Source: Streptomyces sp. NBC_00289 | GTDB lineage: Bacteria > Actinomycetota > Actinomycetes > Streptomycetales > Streptomycetaceae | DNA: 64,000 nt | Direction of reading: 5' to 3' | Assembly (NCBI RefSeq): GCF_041435115.1 | Contig: NZ_CP108046.1 | Location: 4,464,001 to 4,528,000 of the forward strand | Shown here: positions 1 through 9,529 of the stretch, piece by piece | Layout of the letters: the number at the start of each line of letters is the position of its first letter | Numbering within the stretch: the first letter of the stretch is position 1 | Notes under the pieces: generated by a model | Told to the model about the DNA's origin: nothing | What the model saw: only the letters and a program-made list of their open reading frames with translations | Databases searched by the model: none | Translations under genes and position numbers: made by a program

Positions 1-810
1 GGTCGCGCGCCCGCCATCGCCACCGGCCTGGCCTCCTCGCGCCGTGACCTGTCCGTGTGGGTGGTCACCGGTGACGGCGACGCGCTGTCGATCGGCGGCA
101 ACCACCTGATCCACGCCCTGCGCCGCAACGTCAACCTCAAGATCCTGCTGTTCAACAACCGGATCTACGGCCTGACGAAGGGCCAGTACTCCCCTACCTC
201 CGAGGTCGGCAAGATCACCAAGTCGACGCCGATGGGCTCGCTCGACGCGCCCTTCAACCCGGTGTCGCTCGCGATCGGCGCGGAGGCGTCCTTCGTGGCC
301 CGGACCGTGGACTCCGACCGCAAGCACCTGACGGAGGTGCTGCGGCAGGCGGCCGCCCATCCCGGCACCGCGCTGATCGAGATCTACCAGAACTGCAACA
401 TCTTCAACGACGGCGCCTTCGACGCGCTCAAGGACCGGCAGCAGGCCGAGGAGGCGGTGATCCGCCTGGAGCACGGGCAGCCGATCCGCTTCGGGGCGGA
501 GTCCTCGCGCGGCGTCGTACGGGACGCGGCCACCGGTGATCTGAAGGTGGTCACGGTGACCCCGGAGAACGAGGCGCAGGTCCTGGTCCACGACGCCCAC
601 GCGGCCTCTCCGACCACGGCGTTCGCGTTGTCGCGGCTGGCCGACCCGGACACCCTGCACCACACGCCGATCGGCGTCCTGCGTTCCGTGGAGCGGCCGG
701 TCTACGACACGCAGATGGCCGACCAGCTGGACACGGCCGTCGAGCAGCACGGCAAGGGCGATCTCGCCGCGCTGCTGGCGGGCGGGGACACCTGGACGGT
801 CGTCGGCTGA
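1..810 (+). CDS. korB: 2-oxoglutarate:ferredoxin oxidoreductase, beta subunit (5' end outside window)
   Basis: The window opens inside this frame, leaving 269 residues. The enzyme oxidatively decarboxylates 2-oxoglutarate to succinyl-CoA and passes electrons to ferredoxin; the beta subunit carries thiamine diphosphate. The visible part starts in the TPP/Mg2+ site: GDGDALSIGGNH (about residues 24-35 of the fragment) followed by LFNNRIYGLTKGQYSPTS, both typical of KorB/PorB-type beta subunits. The alpha subunit (korA) normally lies immediately upstream and would be outside the window. The gene ends 14 bp before the convergent stop of the HxlR gene, with a strong hairpin between them. Function is confident from the conserved TPP region; the missing N-terminus should hold the cluster-binding cysteines. 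Confidence 0.93.
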   Translation, partial: GRAPAIATGLASSRRDLSVWVVTGDGDALSIGGNHLIHALRRNVNLKILLFNNRIYGLTKGQYSPTSEVGKITKSTPMGSLDAPFNPVSLAIGAEASFVARTVDSDRKHLTEVLRQAAAHPGTALIEIYQNCNIFNDGAFDALKDRQQAEEAVIRLEHGQPIRFGAESSRGVVRDAATGDLKVVTVTPENEAQVLVHDAHAASPTTAFALSRLADPDTLHHTPIGVLRSVERPVYDTQMADQLDTAVEQHGKGDLAALLAGGDTWTVVG

Positions 811-823
811 GTACCGGCGCGGT

Positions 824-1264
824 TCACGAGGCCCGGGAGGCGCGCTCCCGGGCCTCGTCGTATGTCCGGCGGGACTCCTCCACCTCGGGCATCCGCCGGC
901 TCGTCCACATGGCCAGGCCCCGCACCTGCTGTGCCGCCTCCCGGCCCAGGTCCGTGAGGGAGTAGTCGACGCGGGGCGGGATCACCGGCTTGGCGTCGCG
1001 GTGGACCAGGCCGTCGCGTTCGAGGGTCTGGAGAGTCTGGGTCAGCATCTTCTCGCTGACCCGGCCGATCGCCCGGCGCAGCTCACTGAAGCGGTACGGG
1101 CGCTCCATGAGCTCGATCAGCACCAGGACGCCCCAGCGTGAGGTCACGTGTTCCAGGACCAGACGGTACGGACACATCGCCTCGGCGATGTCGTACTTGT
1201 TCACGGCCTCGTTCTCGCCGGCCGCCTTCTTCTTGCCCGCTGACTCGCTGCTACTTACCGACAT
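824..1264 (-). CDS. HxlR-family winged-helix transcriptional regulator
   Basis: A 146-residue protein with the HxlR layout: a conserved cysteine in MCPYRLVLEHVTSRW (about 30-44), the winged helix with ELMERPYRFSELRRAIG and KMLTQTLQTLERDGLV (about 50-87), then the wing SLTDLGREA. The first 25 residues are a charged, poorly conserved tail. HxlR proteins are MarR-like dimers that often sense redox or electrophile stress through that cysteine and control a neighbouring oxidoreductase. The gene diverges from the NmrA-like quinone oxidoreductase at 1354, and the 89-bp gap holds an imperfect palindrome of the HxlR/QorR type, so it most likely represses that gene and itself. Family assignment is firm; the inducer is inferred only. 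Confidence 0.9.
   Translation of the reverse strand: MSVSSSESAGKKKAAGENEAVNKYDIAEAMCPYRLVLEHVTSRWGVLVLIELMERPYRFSELRRAIGRVSEKMLTQTLQTLERDGLVHRDAKPVIPPRVDYSLTDLGREAAQQVRGLAMWTSRRMPEVEESRRTYDEARERASRAS
827..857. terminator. Bidirectional hairpin between convergent korB and HxlR gene
   Basis: CGAGGCCCGGGAG (827-839) and its perfect reverse complement (845-857) flank the 5-nt loop GCGCG, giving a 13-bp stem. It begins 17 bp after the korB stop and lies within the last codons of the opposing HxlR gene, so it can terminate korB transcripts. No U-tract follows, as is usual for Streptomyces terminators. Confidence 0.75.
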
Positions 1265-1268
1265 GCCA

Positions 1269-1291
1269 GTACCTTACTTCAAAGTGGGTAC
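1269..1291. promoter_or_regulatory. Probable HxlR operator between divergent genes
   Basis: GTAC-CTT-ACTTCAAAGT-GGG-TAC-type element: the core ACTT-CA-AAGT is a perfect 4-2-4 inverted repeat, and outer GTAC copies sit on both sides with a 1-nt asymmetry. It lies 5 bp upstream of the HxlR start and about 60 bp upstream of the oxidoreductase start. HxlR/QorR sites typically contain paired GTAC/ACTT half-sites, so the assignment is by pattern and position. Confidence 0.55.
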
Positions 1292-1353
1292 TTTCCCGAA
1301 GTTAGCGCCTGCCCTAAGGTTAGTGACAACGCACCCCACAAGGAGTTCTGATC

Positions 1354-2208
<855 letters not shown>

Positions 2209-2281
2209 ACTCCCCCGCGCTGGGCTCTTCGCGCCGGACTCCCCCGCGCCGCGTTCCCCAGCCGCGCCCCTGAGCGCGTCA

Positions 2282-2327
2282 CCCCGCCTGTCATGACCGT
2301 ATGGCGATACGGACATGACAGGCGGGG
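2282..2327. terminator. Very long hairpin between quinone oxidoreductase and RarD genes
   Basis: CCCCGCCTGTCATG (2282-2295) pairs perfectly with CATGACAGGCGGGG (2314-2327). Inside, after one A-A mismatch, CCGTAT (2297-2302) pairs with ATACGG (2307-2312) around the loop GGCG. The total is about 20 bp of stem. Its position, 73 bp after one stop and about 60 bp before the next start, suits a terminator; part could also act in the rarD leader. Confidence 0.65.
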
Positions 2328-2388
2328 CTCCTCGGCGTTACCTTCTTGCTGGCTGCACAGAAGCAGCCGGGTGAGTGAGGAGGACCCC

Positions 2389-3342
2389 GTGACCGGGAAG
2401 TCGACGGGCGAGCGGCGGACAGGTCTGCTGAACGGCTTCGCCGCGTACGGGATGTGGGGTCTGGTCCCCCTCTTCTGGCCGCTACTCAAGCCCGCCGGGG
2501 CGATGGAGATCCTCGCCCACCGGATGGTGTGGTCCCTCGGCTTCGTCGCCGTGGCACTGGTCCTGGTGCGGCGCTGGGCCTGGGCGGGCGAACTGCTGCG
2601 GCAGCCGCGCAGGCTCGCGCTGGTCGCCGTGGCCGCGGCCGTCATCACCGTGAACTGGGGCGTCTACATCTGGGCCGTGAACTCCGGCCACGTGGTCGAG
2701 GCCTCGCTCGGATACTTCATCAATCCCCTGGTCACCATCGCGATGGGCGTGCTGCTCCTCAAGGAGCGGCTGCGGCCCGCGCAGTGGGTGGCGGTCGGGG
2801 TCGGCTTCGCCGCGGTCCTCGTGCTGACCATCGGGTACGGACAGCCGCCGTGGATCTCGCTCACCCTCGCCTTCTCCTTCGCCACGTACGGCCTGGTGAA
2901 GAAGAAGGTCAACCTCGGCGGCGTCGAGTCGCTGGCCGCCGAGACCGCGATCCAGTTCCTGCCCGCGCTCGGCTACCTGCTGTGGCTGTCCGCGCACGGG
3001 GACTCCACGTTCACCGGTGCGGGAGCCGGGCACGCGGCGCTGCTCGCCGCGACCGGCGTCGTCACCGCGCTCCCCCTCGTCTGCTTCGGCGCGGCCGCGA
3101 TCCGTGTGCCCCTGTCCACGCTGGGCCTGCTGCAGTATCTGGCCCCGGTCTTCCAGTTCCTTCTCGGCGTCCTCTACTTCCACGAGGCGATGCCGGCCGA
3201 GCGGTGGGCCGGGTTCGCGCTGGTGTGGCTGGCACTGGCGCTGCTGACCGCCGACGCCTGGCGCTCCGCGCGGAGGGCACGGGCGCAACTCGACCTGGCC
3301 CTTCGGGTGCCCGCGCCCACGTCCGCCGAGGTGGACGCCTGA
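2389..3342 (+). CDS. rarD: EamA-family transporter RarD
   Basis: A 317-residue polytopic membrane protein of the drug/metabolite transporter superfamily, RarD branch. It begins with the conserved LLNGFAAYGMWGLVPLFWPLL segment and contains EILAHRMVWS, NWGVYIWAVN and EASLGYFINPLVTI, all RarD hallmarks; about ten hydrophobic segments form two EamA halves. The GTG at 2389 is chosen because GGAGGA lies 4 nt upstream; an in-frame GTG at 2371 and an ATG at 2293 (inside the hairpin) lack good ribosome-binding sites. RarD proteins were named for chloramphenicol sensitivity but their natural substrate is unknown. It appears monocistronic. Confidence 0.85.
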   Translation: MTGKSTGERRTGLLNGFAAYGMWGLVPLFWPLLKPAGAMEILAHRMVWSLGFVAVALVLVRRWAWAGELLRQPRRLALVAVAAAVITVNWGVYIWAVNSGHVVEASLGYFINPLVTIAMGVLLLKERLRPAQWVAVGVGFAAVLVLTIGYGQPPWISLTLAFSFATYGLVKKKVNLGGVESLAAETAIQFLPALGYLLWLSAHGDSTFTGAGAGHAALLAATGVVTALPLVCFGAAAIRVPLSTLGLLQYLAPVFQFLLGVLYFHEAMPAERWAGFALVWLALALLTADAWRSARRARAQLDLALRVPAPTSAEVDA

Positions 3343-3511
3343 CGCACCCCGGCACGCCGGGCACTCCTCCGGGGGCTCGGCCGCGGCCCCGGACGCATCG
3401 AGGCGCTACGGCGACTTCCAGCCCTTCCGGGAACGGGGGACGACTGCGGCCCCCGGGTCCACCGGCGATTCCGTTGCCCACTCGCCCGCGCAACGAGTAT
3501 GAGTGGTTGCC

Positions 3512-4024
3512 ATGACGCAGACGCCTCCCCCCGAGCCCGTAGCCGCACCCGCCTCCGCCCCCACGCCCGTGCCCGTGCCCGTGCACTGGAAGCTCGTCGT
3601 CGACGCCGCCGATCCGCACCCGCAGGCCGACTTCTGGGCCGCCGCGCTGCACTACGAGGTCGAGGACAACAGCGCGCTGATCGAGCGGCTGCTGGAACTC
3701 GGCGCGCTGCCCGGCGCGGCGACCGTCGAGTTCCACGGCCAGCCCGCGTTCCGTGACCTGATCGCCGTACGGCATCCCGACGACCCGTACGACAAGGACA
3801 GCGGGACCGGGCTGGGGCGGCGGCTGCTGTTCCAGCGGGTGCCGGAGCCGAAGACGGTCAAGAACCGGCTGCATCTCGATCTGCACCCCGGCGACGGACT
3901 GCGCGCGGCGGAGGTCGAGCGACTGGAGCGGCTGGGCGCGCGTGTCCTGCGGCGGGTGGCGGAGCCGTCCGGGGAGTGGGTCGTGATGGCGGATCCGGAG
4001 GGGAACGAGTTCTGCGTCCACTAG
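3512..4024 (+). CDS. VOC (glyoxalase-like) superfamily protein
   Basis: A 170-residue protein; after a proline/alanine-rich N-terminal stretch (about 2-26) comes a two-module vicinal-oxygen-chelate fold: VHWKLVVDAADPHPQADFWAAAL, then NRLHLDLHPGD and a C-terminal WVVMADPEGNEFCVH, the usual ending of glyoxalase_6-type proteins. VOC proteins include glyoxalases, bleomycin-binding proteins and dioxygenases; the particular reaction cannot be read. ATG 3512 is preferred over the in-frame GTG at 3503; neither has a strong Shine-Dalgarno. Directly after the stop lies a 15-bp tandem repeat. Confidence 0.78.
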   Translation: MTQTPPPEPVAAPASAPTPVPVPVHWKLVVDAADPHPQADFWAAALHYEVEDNSALIERLLELGALPGAATVEFHGQPAFRDLIAVRHPDDPYDKDSGTGLGRRLLFQRVPEPKTVKNRLHLDLHPGDGLRAAEVERLERLGARVLRRVAEPSGEWVVMADPEGNEFCVH

Positions 4025-5188
<1,164 letters not shown>

Positions 5189-5220
5189 GCCTGGCGGACA
5201 GGCCCAGCACCCCGAACCAA

Positions 5221-5252
5221 GGCTTCGGCCAGGGAGTTCCCTGGCCGAAGCC
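5221..5252. terminator. Bidirectional terminator between aminopeptidase and TPR-like gene
   Basis: GGCTTCGGCCAGGGA (5221-5235) and its perfect reverse complement (5238-5252) leave a two-base centre, a 15-bp stem. It sits 32 bp after the + strand stop and 41 bp before the opposing stop, so it can serve both convergent genes. Confidence 0.85.
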
Positions 5253-5293
5253 GGCGGGCGAGTCCGCCTGGCCGCCCGCTTCAGCCGCCCGCT

Positions 5294-6715
5294 TCAGCCG
5301 CCCGGCGCGTCCGCGGCCCTGCGGGCGCGGTCGGCCAGGCGGGTCATCCGGGTGCGGGCCGACTCCAGCTGCTCGATGTCGTCGGCGGCCGGACCGCCCT
5401 GCGCCGCGAGCTCGCTCCACAGGGCGATCAGGTCGACGCCCAGGTTCAGCCCCTGCACCGGGTCGCGTACGGCGCGCCAGGCGGTGGCCGCGCTCTGCAC
5501 GTTGCCGTACGCCGCCTCCGCGTCCCCGGCGCCGCGGCGGAGACCCGCGAGGTCGAGGGAGAGGTGGAGGGAGCGGACCGGGTCGTCCGCCAAGTAGAGG
5601 ATGTACGCGGTCAGTTCCCGCAGCCGGAGCACTTCGGGGTGTTCCGGCCCCAGCGTCCCCGAGGCCTCTGCCACGGTCTGCTCGGCGAGCGCCGCGGCCG
5701 TCTCGATCCGGCCCGACCTGACGGCCTCGTTGATCCGCGCGACCGGTTCCGCGAGCAGCGGAGGCCCTGCCGCGTCACCGGCGAGCAGCGGCTCGTCCCC
5801 GAGGACGGCTTCGGCCACGGCGTCGAACCCCCTGGCGGGCGTCGGCCTGGGGTCGGGTTCGCGTACGGAGGCGGGGTCGGGGATGAAGGGGCGGGCCGCG
5901 GTCGCGGTGGGGATCGGATTCGGGCGGTTGGCCGGAGTCGGATGGCCGGTCGGAGCCGGATGTCCGGTCGGGGTCGCGTGGTTGGCCCGGTACGGGTCCG
6001 GGTGCGGGATCTGCTGCGGTGCCGGCGGCCATTCCTGGTGGGTGGCCGAGGCGGGTGCGGGCTGTGGGTACCCGACCGGCTCCGGGGTGGAGCCCGACTC
6101 GGGGTAGAGGGCCCGCTCGGCGGCCGAGTTCGACTCCGGGTAGAGGGCCCCCTCGGGGCCCGAGTTCGACTCCGGGTAGAGGGCCGGCTCCGGTGTCGTC
6201 GGCGGCACGGGCCAGTGGTCGGTTCGGGCGGCCGGCTGCGCGTCCATCACCGGCGGCGGGCCGAACTGCCCGGTGGGTACCGCCACCGTGCCCGGTGCCG
6301 TGCGCGTCGGCTCCGGCATCGACGCCTGCGGCATCGCAGGCGCGGGCGGGTCGTGCGGTGCCCTCGCGGACGCGTTCGCCGGCTCGTCGCGTGCGGCCAG
6401 CAGGACCGGCTCGGCGGTGAACTGGCTGGAGCCGTCCGGATCCACTCGAAGGGGGACGACGTAACCGATGCGTTCGTCGTGGATGGTGGCGAGGACGGGG
6501 TGGCCCGCGGCGAACGCGATGCGGTGCAGCTGGGCGAGGACGGCGTGCTGGAGTTCCTCGCCGGGCGCCGCGACGACCGGTACGCCGCCGACCGACGCAC
6601 CGCCCGCACCCGGCCCGGTCCCGGTGACCCGCACGTCGATCGGTGCCGCCTCCCCGGCGGCCGGGTCGGCGGCGCCCTGCTGTTCCCGCTTCTTGTCGCG
6701 GCTGAGTCGAGACAT
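5294..6715 (-). CDS. Proline-rich protein with C-terminal TPR-like domain, function unknown
   Basis: A 473-residue protein without a signal peptide. It starts with a charged segment (SRLSRDKKREQQ), followed by a small globular region about 40-120 (EELQHAVLAQLHRIAF, ATIHDERIGYVVPLR). A long proline/alanine-rich stretch about 130-300 contains three 12-residue repeats beginning ALYPES. A helical C-terminus about 305-465 has paired helices like a tetratricopeptide domain (LAEQTVAEASGTLGPEHPEVLRL). Start ATG 6715 is chosen because the open frame upstream is arginine-rich and looks non-coding. It is convergent with the aminopeptidase and divergent from the reductase. I do not recognise the family; the architecture suggests a cytoplasmic scaffold or regulator. 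Confidence 0.7.
   Translation of the reverse strand: MSRLSRDKKREQQGAADPAAGEAAPIDVRVTGTGPGAGGASVGGVPVVAAPGEELQHAVLAQLHRIAFAAGHPVLATIHDERIGYVVPLRVDPDGSSQFTAEPVLLAARDEPANASARAPHDPPAPAMPQASMPEPTRTAPGTVAVPTGQFGPPPVMDAQPAARTDHWPVPPTTPEPALYPESNSGPEGALYPESNSAAERALYPESGSTPEPVGYPQPAPASATHQEWPPAPQQIPHPDPYRANHATPTGHPAPTGHPTPANRPNPIPTATAARPFIPDPASVREPDPRPTPARGFDAVAEAVLGDEPLLAGDAAGPPLLAEPVARINEAVRSGRIETAAALAEQTVAEASGTLGPEHPEVLRLRELTAYILYLADDPVRSLHLSLDLAGLRRGAGDAEAAYGNVQSAATAWRAVRDPVQGLNLGVDLIALWSELAAQGGPAADDIEQLESARTRMTRLADRARRAADAPGG
6078..6186. repeat. 36-bp tandem repeat inside the proline-rich gene
   Basis: Three copies of a 36-bp unit carrying TAGAGGGCC on the + strand recur at 6105, 6141 and 6177, encoding the 12-residue ALYPES repeats on the - strand. 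The middle pair is nearly identical at DNA level, which points to recent duplication. Confidence 0.75.
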
Positions 6716-6914
6716 CGGTTCCCTCACTCGGATGCGTCGGGGAGTCGCCGTAGAGCGCGCTCGGATTCCATGGTGCTCCCTCCCGCCGCCGGTTTCTGCT
6801 GCCCCGGCGTCAAGATCGGTTCGTACGCCTCCTGCGAGTCGCCTTCTGTGAGTCTCTCCGCTCACTCACGGTTCTCACGTCACTGGGGCGTCACAGGCTC
6901 GTTCCAGAGAACAG

Positions 6915-6942
6915 TGGACAGTTACTTGCGTACGCATATAAT
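6915..6942 (+). promoter_or_regulatory. Promoter with internal palindromic operator for the NAD(P)H reductase
   Basis: -35 TGGACA (6915-6920), 16-bp spacer and a consensus -10 TATAAT (6937-6942) lie 45 bp before the ATG at 6987. The 10-bp perfect palindrome TGCGTACGCA (6927-6936) fills the spacer, an ideal place for a repressor. A consensus -10 is rare in this GC-rich DNA. Confidence 0.7.
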
Positions 6943-6986
6943 GCAGATGCCTGTAAGTGCCGCACGCCGACCATCCGGGAGATCCC

Positions 6987-7598
6987 ATGACCCGCCGCTT
7001 CCTGTTCGTCCTGGGCAGCAGCCGCACCGAGGGGAACACCGAACTGCTCGCGCGCCGGGCGGCCGAGCAGCTGCCCCCGGACGTGGAACAGCGGTGGATC
7101 AGCCTCGCCGAGCATCCGCTGCCCGACTTCGTGGACCTGCGGCACGACAGCGACCACGTGCGGCCGGTGGACGGCAACGCGGGCCTGCTGCTCGACGCCA
7201 CGCTCGCGGCCACGGACATCGTGATCGCGTCGCCGCTGTACTGGTACTCGGTGTCCGCCCACACCAAGCGCTACCTCGACTACTGGTCGGGCTGGCTGCG
7301 TACGCCCGGCATCGACTTCAAGGCGACCCTGGCCGGGCGCACGCTCTGGGGTGTCACCGTGCTCGCGGACCGGGAGCAGGTGGTCGCCGACCCGCTGATC
7401 GGCACCCTCAACAACTCGGCCGCGTACCTGCGGATGCGATTCGGCGGAGTGCTGCTCGGCAACGGCAGCAAGGCCGGTGACGTCCTGCACGACACCGAGG
7501 CCCTCGCCGAGGCGAAGACCTTCTTCGCCCGGCAGGCGCCTCTCGCCCGCTTCCAGTTCGAGTCCGACCTACCTCCGGTCACGGGGGCTACGCGGTGA
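6987..7598 (+). CDS. Flavodoxin-fold NAD(P)H-dependent oxidoreductase
   Basis: A 203-residue protein of the NADPH-dependent FMN reductase/flavodoxin-like fold: strand-loop FLFVLGSSRTEGNTELLAR (5-23) is the phosphate-binding loop for FMN, and DIVIASPLYWYSVSAHTKRYLDYW (about 79-102) forms the second flavin-contacting segment. Such enzymes reduce quinones, nitro or azo compounds, or free flavins. ATG 6987 is taken because the family's first strand begins at once; an ATG at 6957 would add ten residues with no role. Its last 11 bp overlap the end of the convergent ABC permease gene. The strong promoter and operator-like palindrome suggest stress-inducible expression. Confidence 0.85.
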   Translation: MTRRFLFVLGSSRTEGNTELLARRAAEQLPPDVEQRWISLAEHPLPDFVDLRHDSDHVRPVDGNAGLLLDATLAATDIVIASPLYWYSVSAHTKRYLDYWSGWLRTPGIDFKATLAGRTLWGVTVLADREQVVADPLIGTLNNSAAYLRMRFGGVLLGNGSKAGDVLHDTEALAEAKTFFARQAPLARFQFESDLPPVTGATR

Positions 7599-8523
7599 TG
7601 TCCTTCGCCGTGAACCGGGCCCAGGCCGCCGACCCGAACACGCCCGCGTACAGGGCCTGGACACCGAGGTTCTTCACCAGGTCGTCCCAGTAGACGGGGT
7701 CGCGCATCAGGTCGGCGAAGGACAGCCAGTAGTGGGAGAAGAAGTACGGCTGGAGGGCGTGCAGCTGGGGGATCTGGTCGAGGATCTGAACCGTGATCAG
7801 CAGGCCCACCGTCGTCGCCATGGCCGCGACACCGCTGTTCGTCAGGGTCGAGACGAACAGACCGAGGGCCGCCACCCCGATCAGTGACGCGGCGACGACC
7901 AGGGCGATCAGCAGCGCCCGGCCCAGGCCGTCGGCGAAACCGATCCGGGTGCCGGAGATGGTGGTCAGGTCACCGAGCGGGAAGAGCAGCGCGCCGACCG
8001 TCAGCGCCGAGGCCGCCACCACCAGCGTGGCGACCAGACAGAAGGTCAGCACGGTCGCGTACTTGGTGAGCAGCAGGCGGGTGCGGCCGGCGGGGGCGAC
8101 CAGGAGGTAGCGCAGGGTGCCCGCGTTCGCCTCGCCGGCGATCGCGTCGCCCGCGACGACGCCGATCGCCATCGGGAGGAAGAACGGGAGCGTCGCGGCC
8201 AGCGCGGTGAAGACCAGGAACAGACCGTTGTTGGTGATCTGCGAGATGAACGCCGGGCCCTCGCCGCCTCCGCCGGCCGACGAGCCGTCGCTCGTCTCGA
8301 TCTTCACGGCGATCCCGACCAGGACCGGTACGGCGGCCAGCACAGCCAGCAGCGCGAGCGTGCGCCAGCGCCGGAAGGTGGTCAGCAGTTCGCTGCGCAG
8401 CAGGCCGAGGGTCCACAACGGGCTGGGCTTCCGGACCGGCGCCCCGGCCGCGACGGGCAGGTCCGCCACGCCCTGGGTGCCAGGCGGTCCCTGCTCTCCC
8501 CGCGTCGTGTCAGCCCGCGACAT
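7588..8523 (-). CDS. ABC-2 type transporter permease
   Basis: A 311-residue membrane protein with about six hydrophobic segments: WRTLALLAVLAAVPVLVGIAV (about 53-73), a block near 98-130 ending in MAIGVVAGDAIAGEANAGTLRY, the characteristic ABC-2 region next to the cytoplasmic coupling helix, and further segments to about 290. A 14-bp overlap with the upstream ATPase gene shows translational coupling. With that ATPase it should form an exporter; substrates of this class are lipids, drugs or antibiotics and cannot be named here. The gene ends convergently, overlapping the reductase stop. Confidence 0.88.
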   Translation of the reverse strand: MSRADTTRGEQGPPGTQGVADLPVAAGAPVRKPSPLWTLGLLRSELLTTFRRWRTLALLAVLAAVPVLVGIAVKIETSDGSSAGGGGEGPAFISQITNNGLFLVFTALAATLPFFLPMAIGVVAGDAIAGEANAGTLRYLLVAPAGRTRLLLTKYATVLTFCLVATLVVAASALTVGALLFPLGDLTTISGTRIGFADGLGRALLIALVVAASLIGVAALGLFVSTLTNSGVAAMATTVGLLITVQILDQIPQLHALQPYFFSHYWLSFADLMRDPVYWDDLVKNLGVQALYAGVFGSAAWARFTAKDITA

Positions 8524-9484
8524 CGAAGCCCTCCCCCGTCAGCGCGACGAACGCGTCCTCCAGTGAGGCCCGTTCGATCCCGAAGCCGCGGACGCGGACA
8601 CCGGCCGACACCAGCGCGGCGTTCAGGTCGGCGGGGTCGCCGTCAGGGGGGTCGGCGGTCACGCGGTCGTCGCCGACGACGACGTCCGCGGCGCCGTGTT
8701 CCTTCAGCACCCGAGCCGCGTCCCCCGCGTCCGGCGTCGTCACGACCAGCCGGCCGCGGGTTCCCGCCGCCAGGTCCGCGACGGCGCCCTGGGTGATCAG
8801 CCGGCCACGGGTCATCACCGCAGCGTGCGTACACACCTGCTCGATCTCGTCGAGCAGGTGCGAGGAGAGGAAGACGGTCGTGCCGTCCGAGGCCAACTCC
8901 CGGATCAGGGAGCGGATTTCCCGCATGCCCTGCGGGTCGAGGCCGTTGGTCGGCTCGTCGAGCACGAGGAGTTTTCGCGGCTGGAGCAGCGCGGCCGCGA
9001 GGCCCAGTCGCTGTTTCATGCCCAGCGAGTACGCCTTCGCCTTCTTGCCCGCGGCCGCCCCGAGGCCCACCCGCTCCAGGGCCGAGGCGACGCGGGCGCG
9101 CCGGGTGCGTGGGTCGGCGGTCGGGTCTGCGGCGTCGTAGCGCAGCAGGTTGTCGCGGCCGGAGAGGAAGCCGTAGAGGGCCGGGCCCTCGATGAGCGCG
9201 CCGACGTGGGGCAGCACGGTGCGGGTGGAGCGGGGCATCGGGCGGCCCAGGACGCGGGCCGTGCCGGAGGTCGGTTCGATCAGGCCCATCAGCATGCGGA
9301 TGGTGGTGGTCTTGCCCGAGCCGTTGGGACCGAGGAAGCCGAAGACGCTGCCCGCCGGGACGGTCAGGTCGAGACCGTCGACGGCGAGCTGCCCGCCGCG
9401 GTAGCGCTTGGTGAGCGCGCGGGTGGCGATCACGCTGTCACCCGCGCCCTCGGTGCCCGGCTCCGTGACGGACGGTTCGTCCAT
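8510..9484 (-). CDS. ABC transporter ATP-binding protein (drug/lipid exporter type)
   Basis: A 324-residue nucleotide-binding subunit of the CcmA/DrrA class. Walker A is GPNGSGKTT (about 53-61), the signature is SLGMKQRLGLA (about 152-162), and Walker B LLVLDEPTNGLDPQG (about 174-188) is followed by the H-loop SSHLLDE. A C-terminal extension of about 80 residues (GRLVVTTPDAGDAARVL onward) is the DUF4162-like regulatory domain found in this class. It sits 45 bp downstream of the LolA-like gene and overlaps the permease gene, giving a three-gene operon. Confidence 0.93.
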   Translation of the reverse strand: MDEPSVTEPGTEGAGDSVIATRALTKRYRGGQLAVDGLDLTVPAGSVFGFLGPNGSGKTTTIRMLMGLIEPTSGTARVLGRPMPRSTRTVLPHVGALIEGPALYGFLSGRDNLLRYDAADPTADPRTRRARVASALERVGLGAAAGKKAKAYSLGMKQRLGLAAALLQPRKLLVLDEPTNGLDPQGMREIRSLIRELASDGTTVFLSSHLLDEIEQVCTHAAVMTRGRLITQGAVADLAAGTRGRLVVTTPDAGDAARVLKEHGAADVVVGDDRVTADPPDGDPADLNAALVSAGVRVRGFGIERASLEDAFVALTGEGFDVAG

Positions 9485-9529
9485 CGGCTCCCTCGTTTCG
9501 TCGTACGCCTCCGGTGGGTGCGTACGTCC

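Noticed and set aside
5564..7480. A 638-codon open frame on the + strand
   Set aside because: It runs antisense to the proline-rich gene and out of frame through the flavodoxin-fold gene; composition is Arg/Gly-rich with no recognisable domain.
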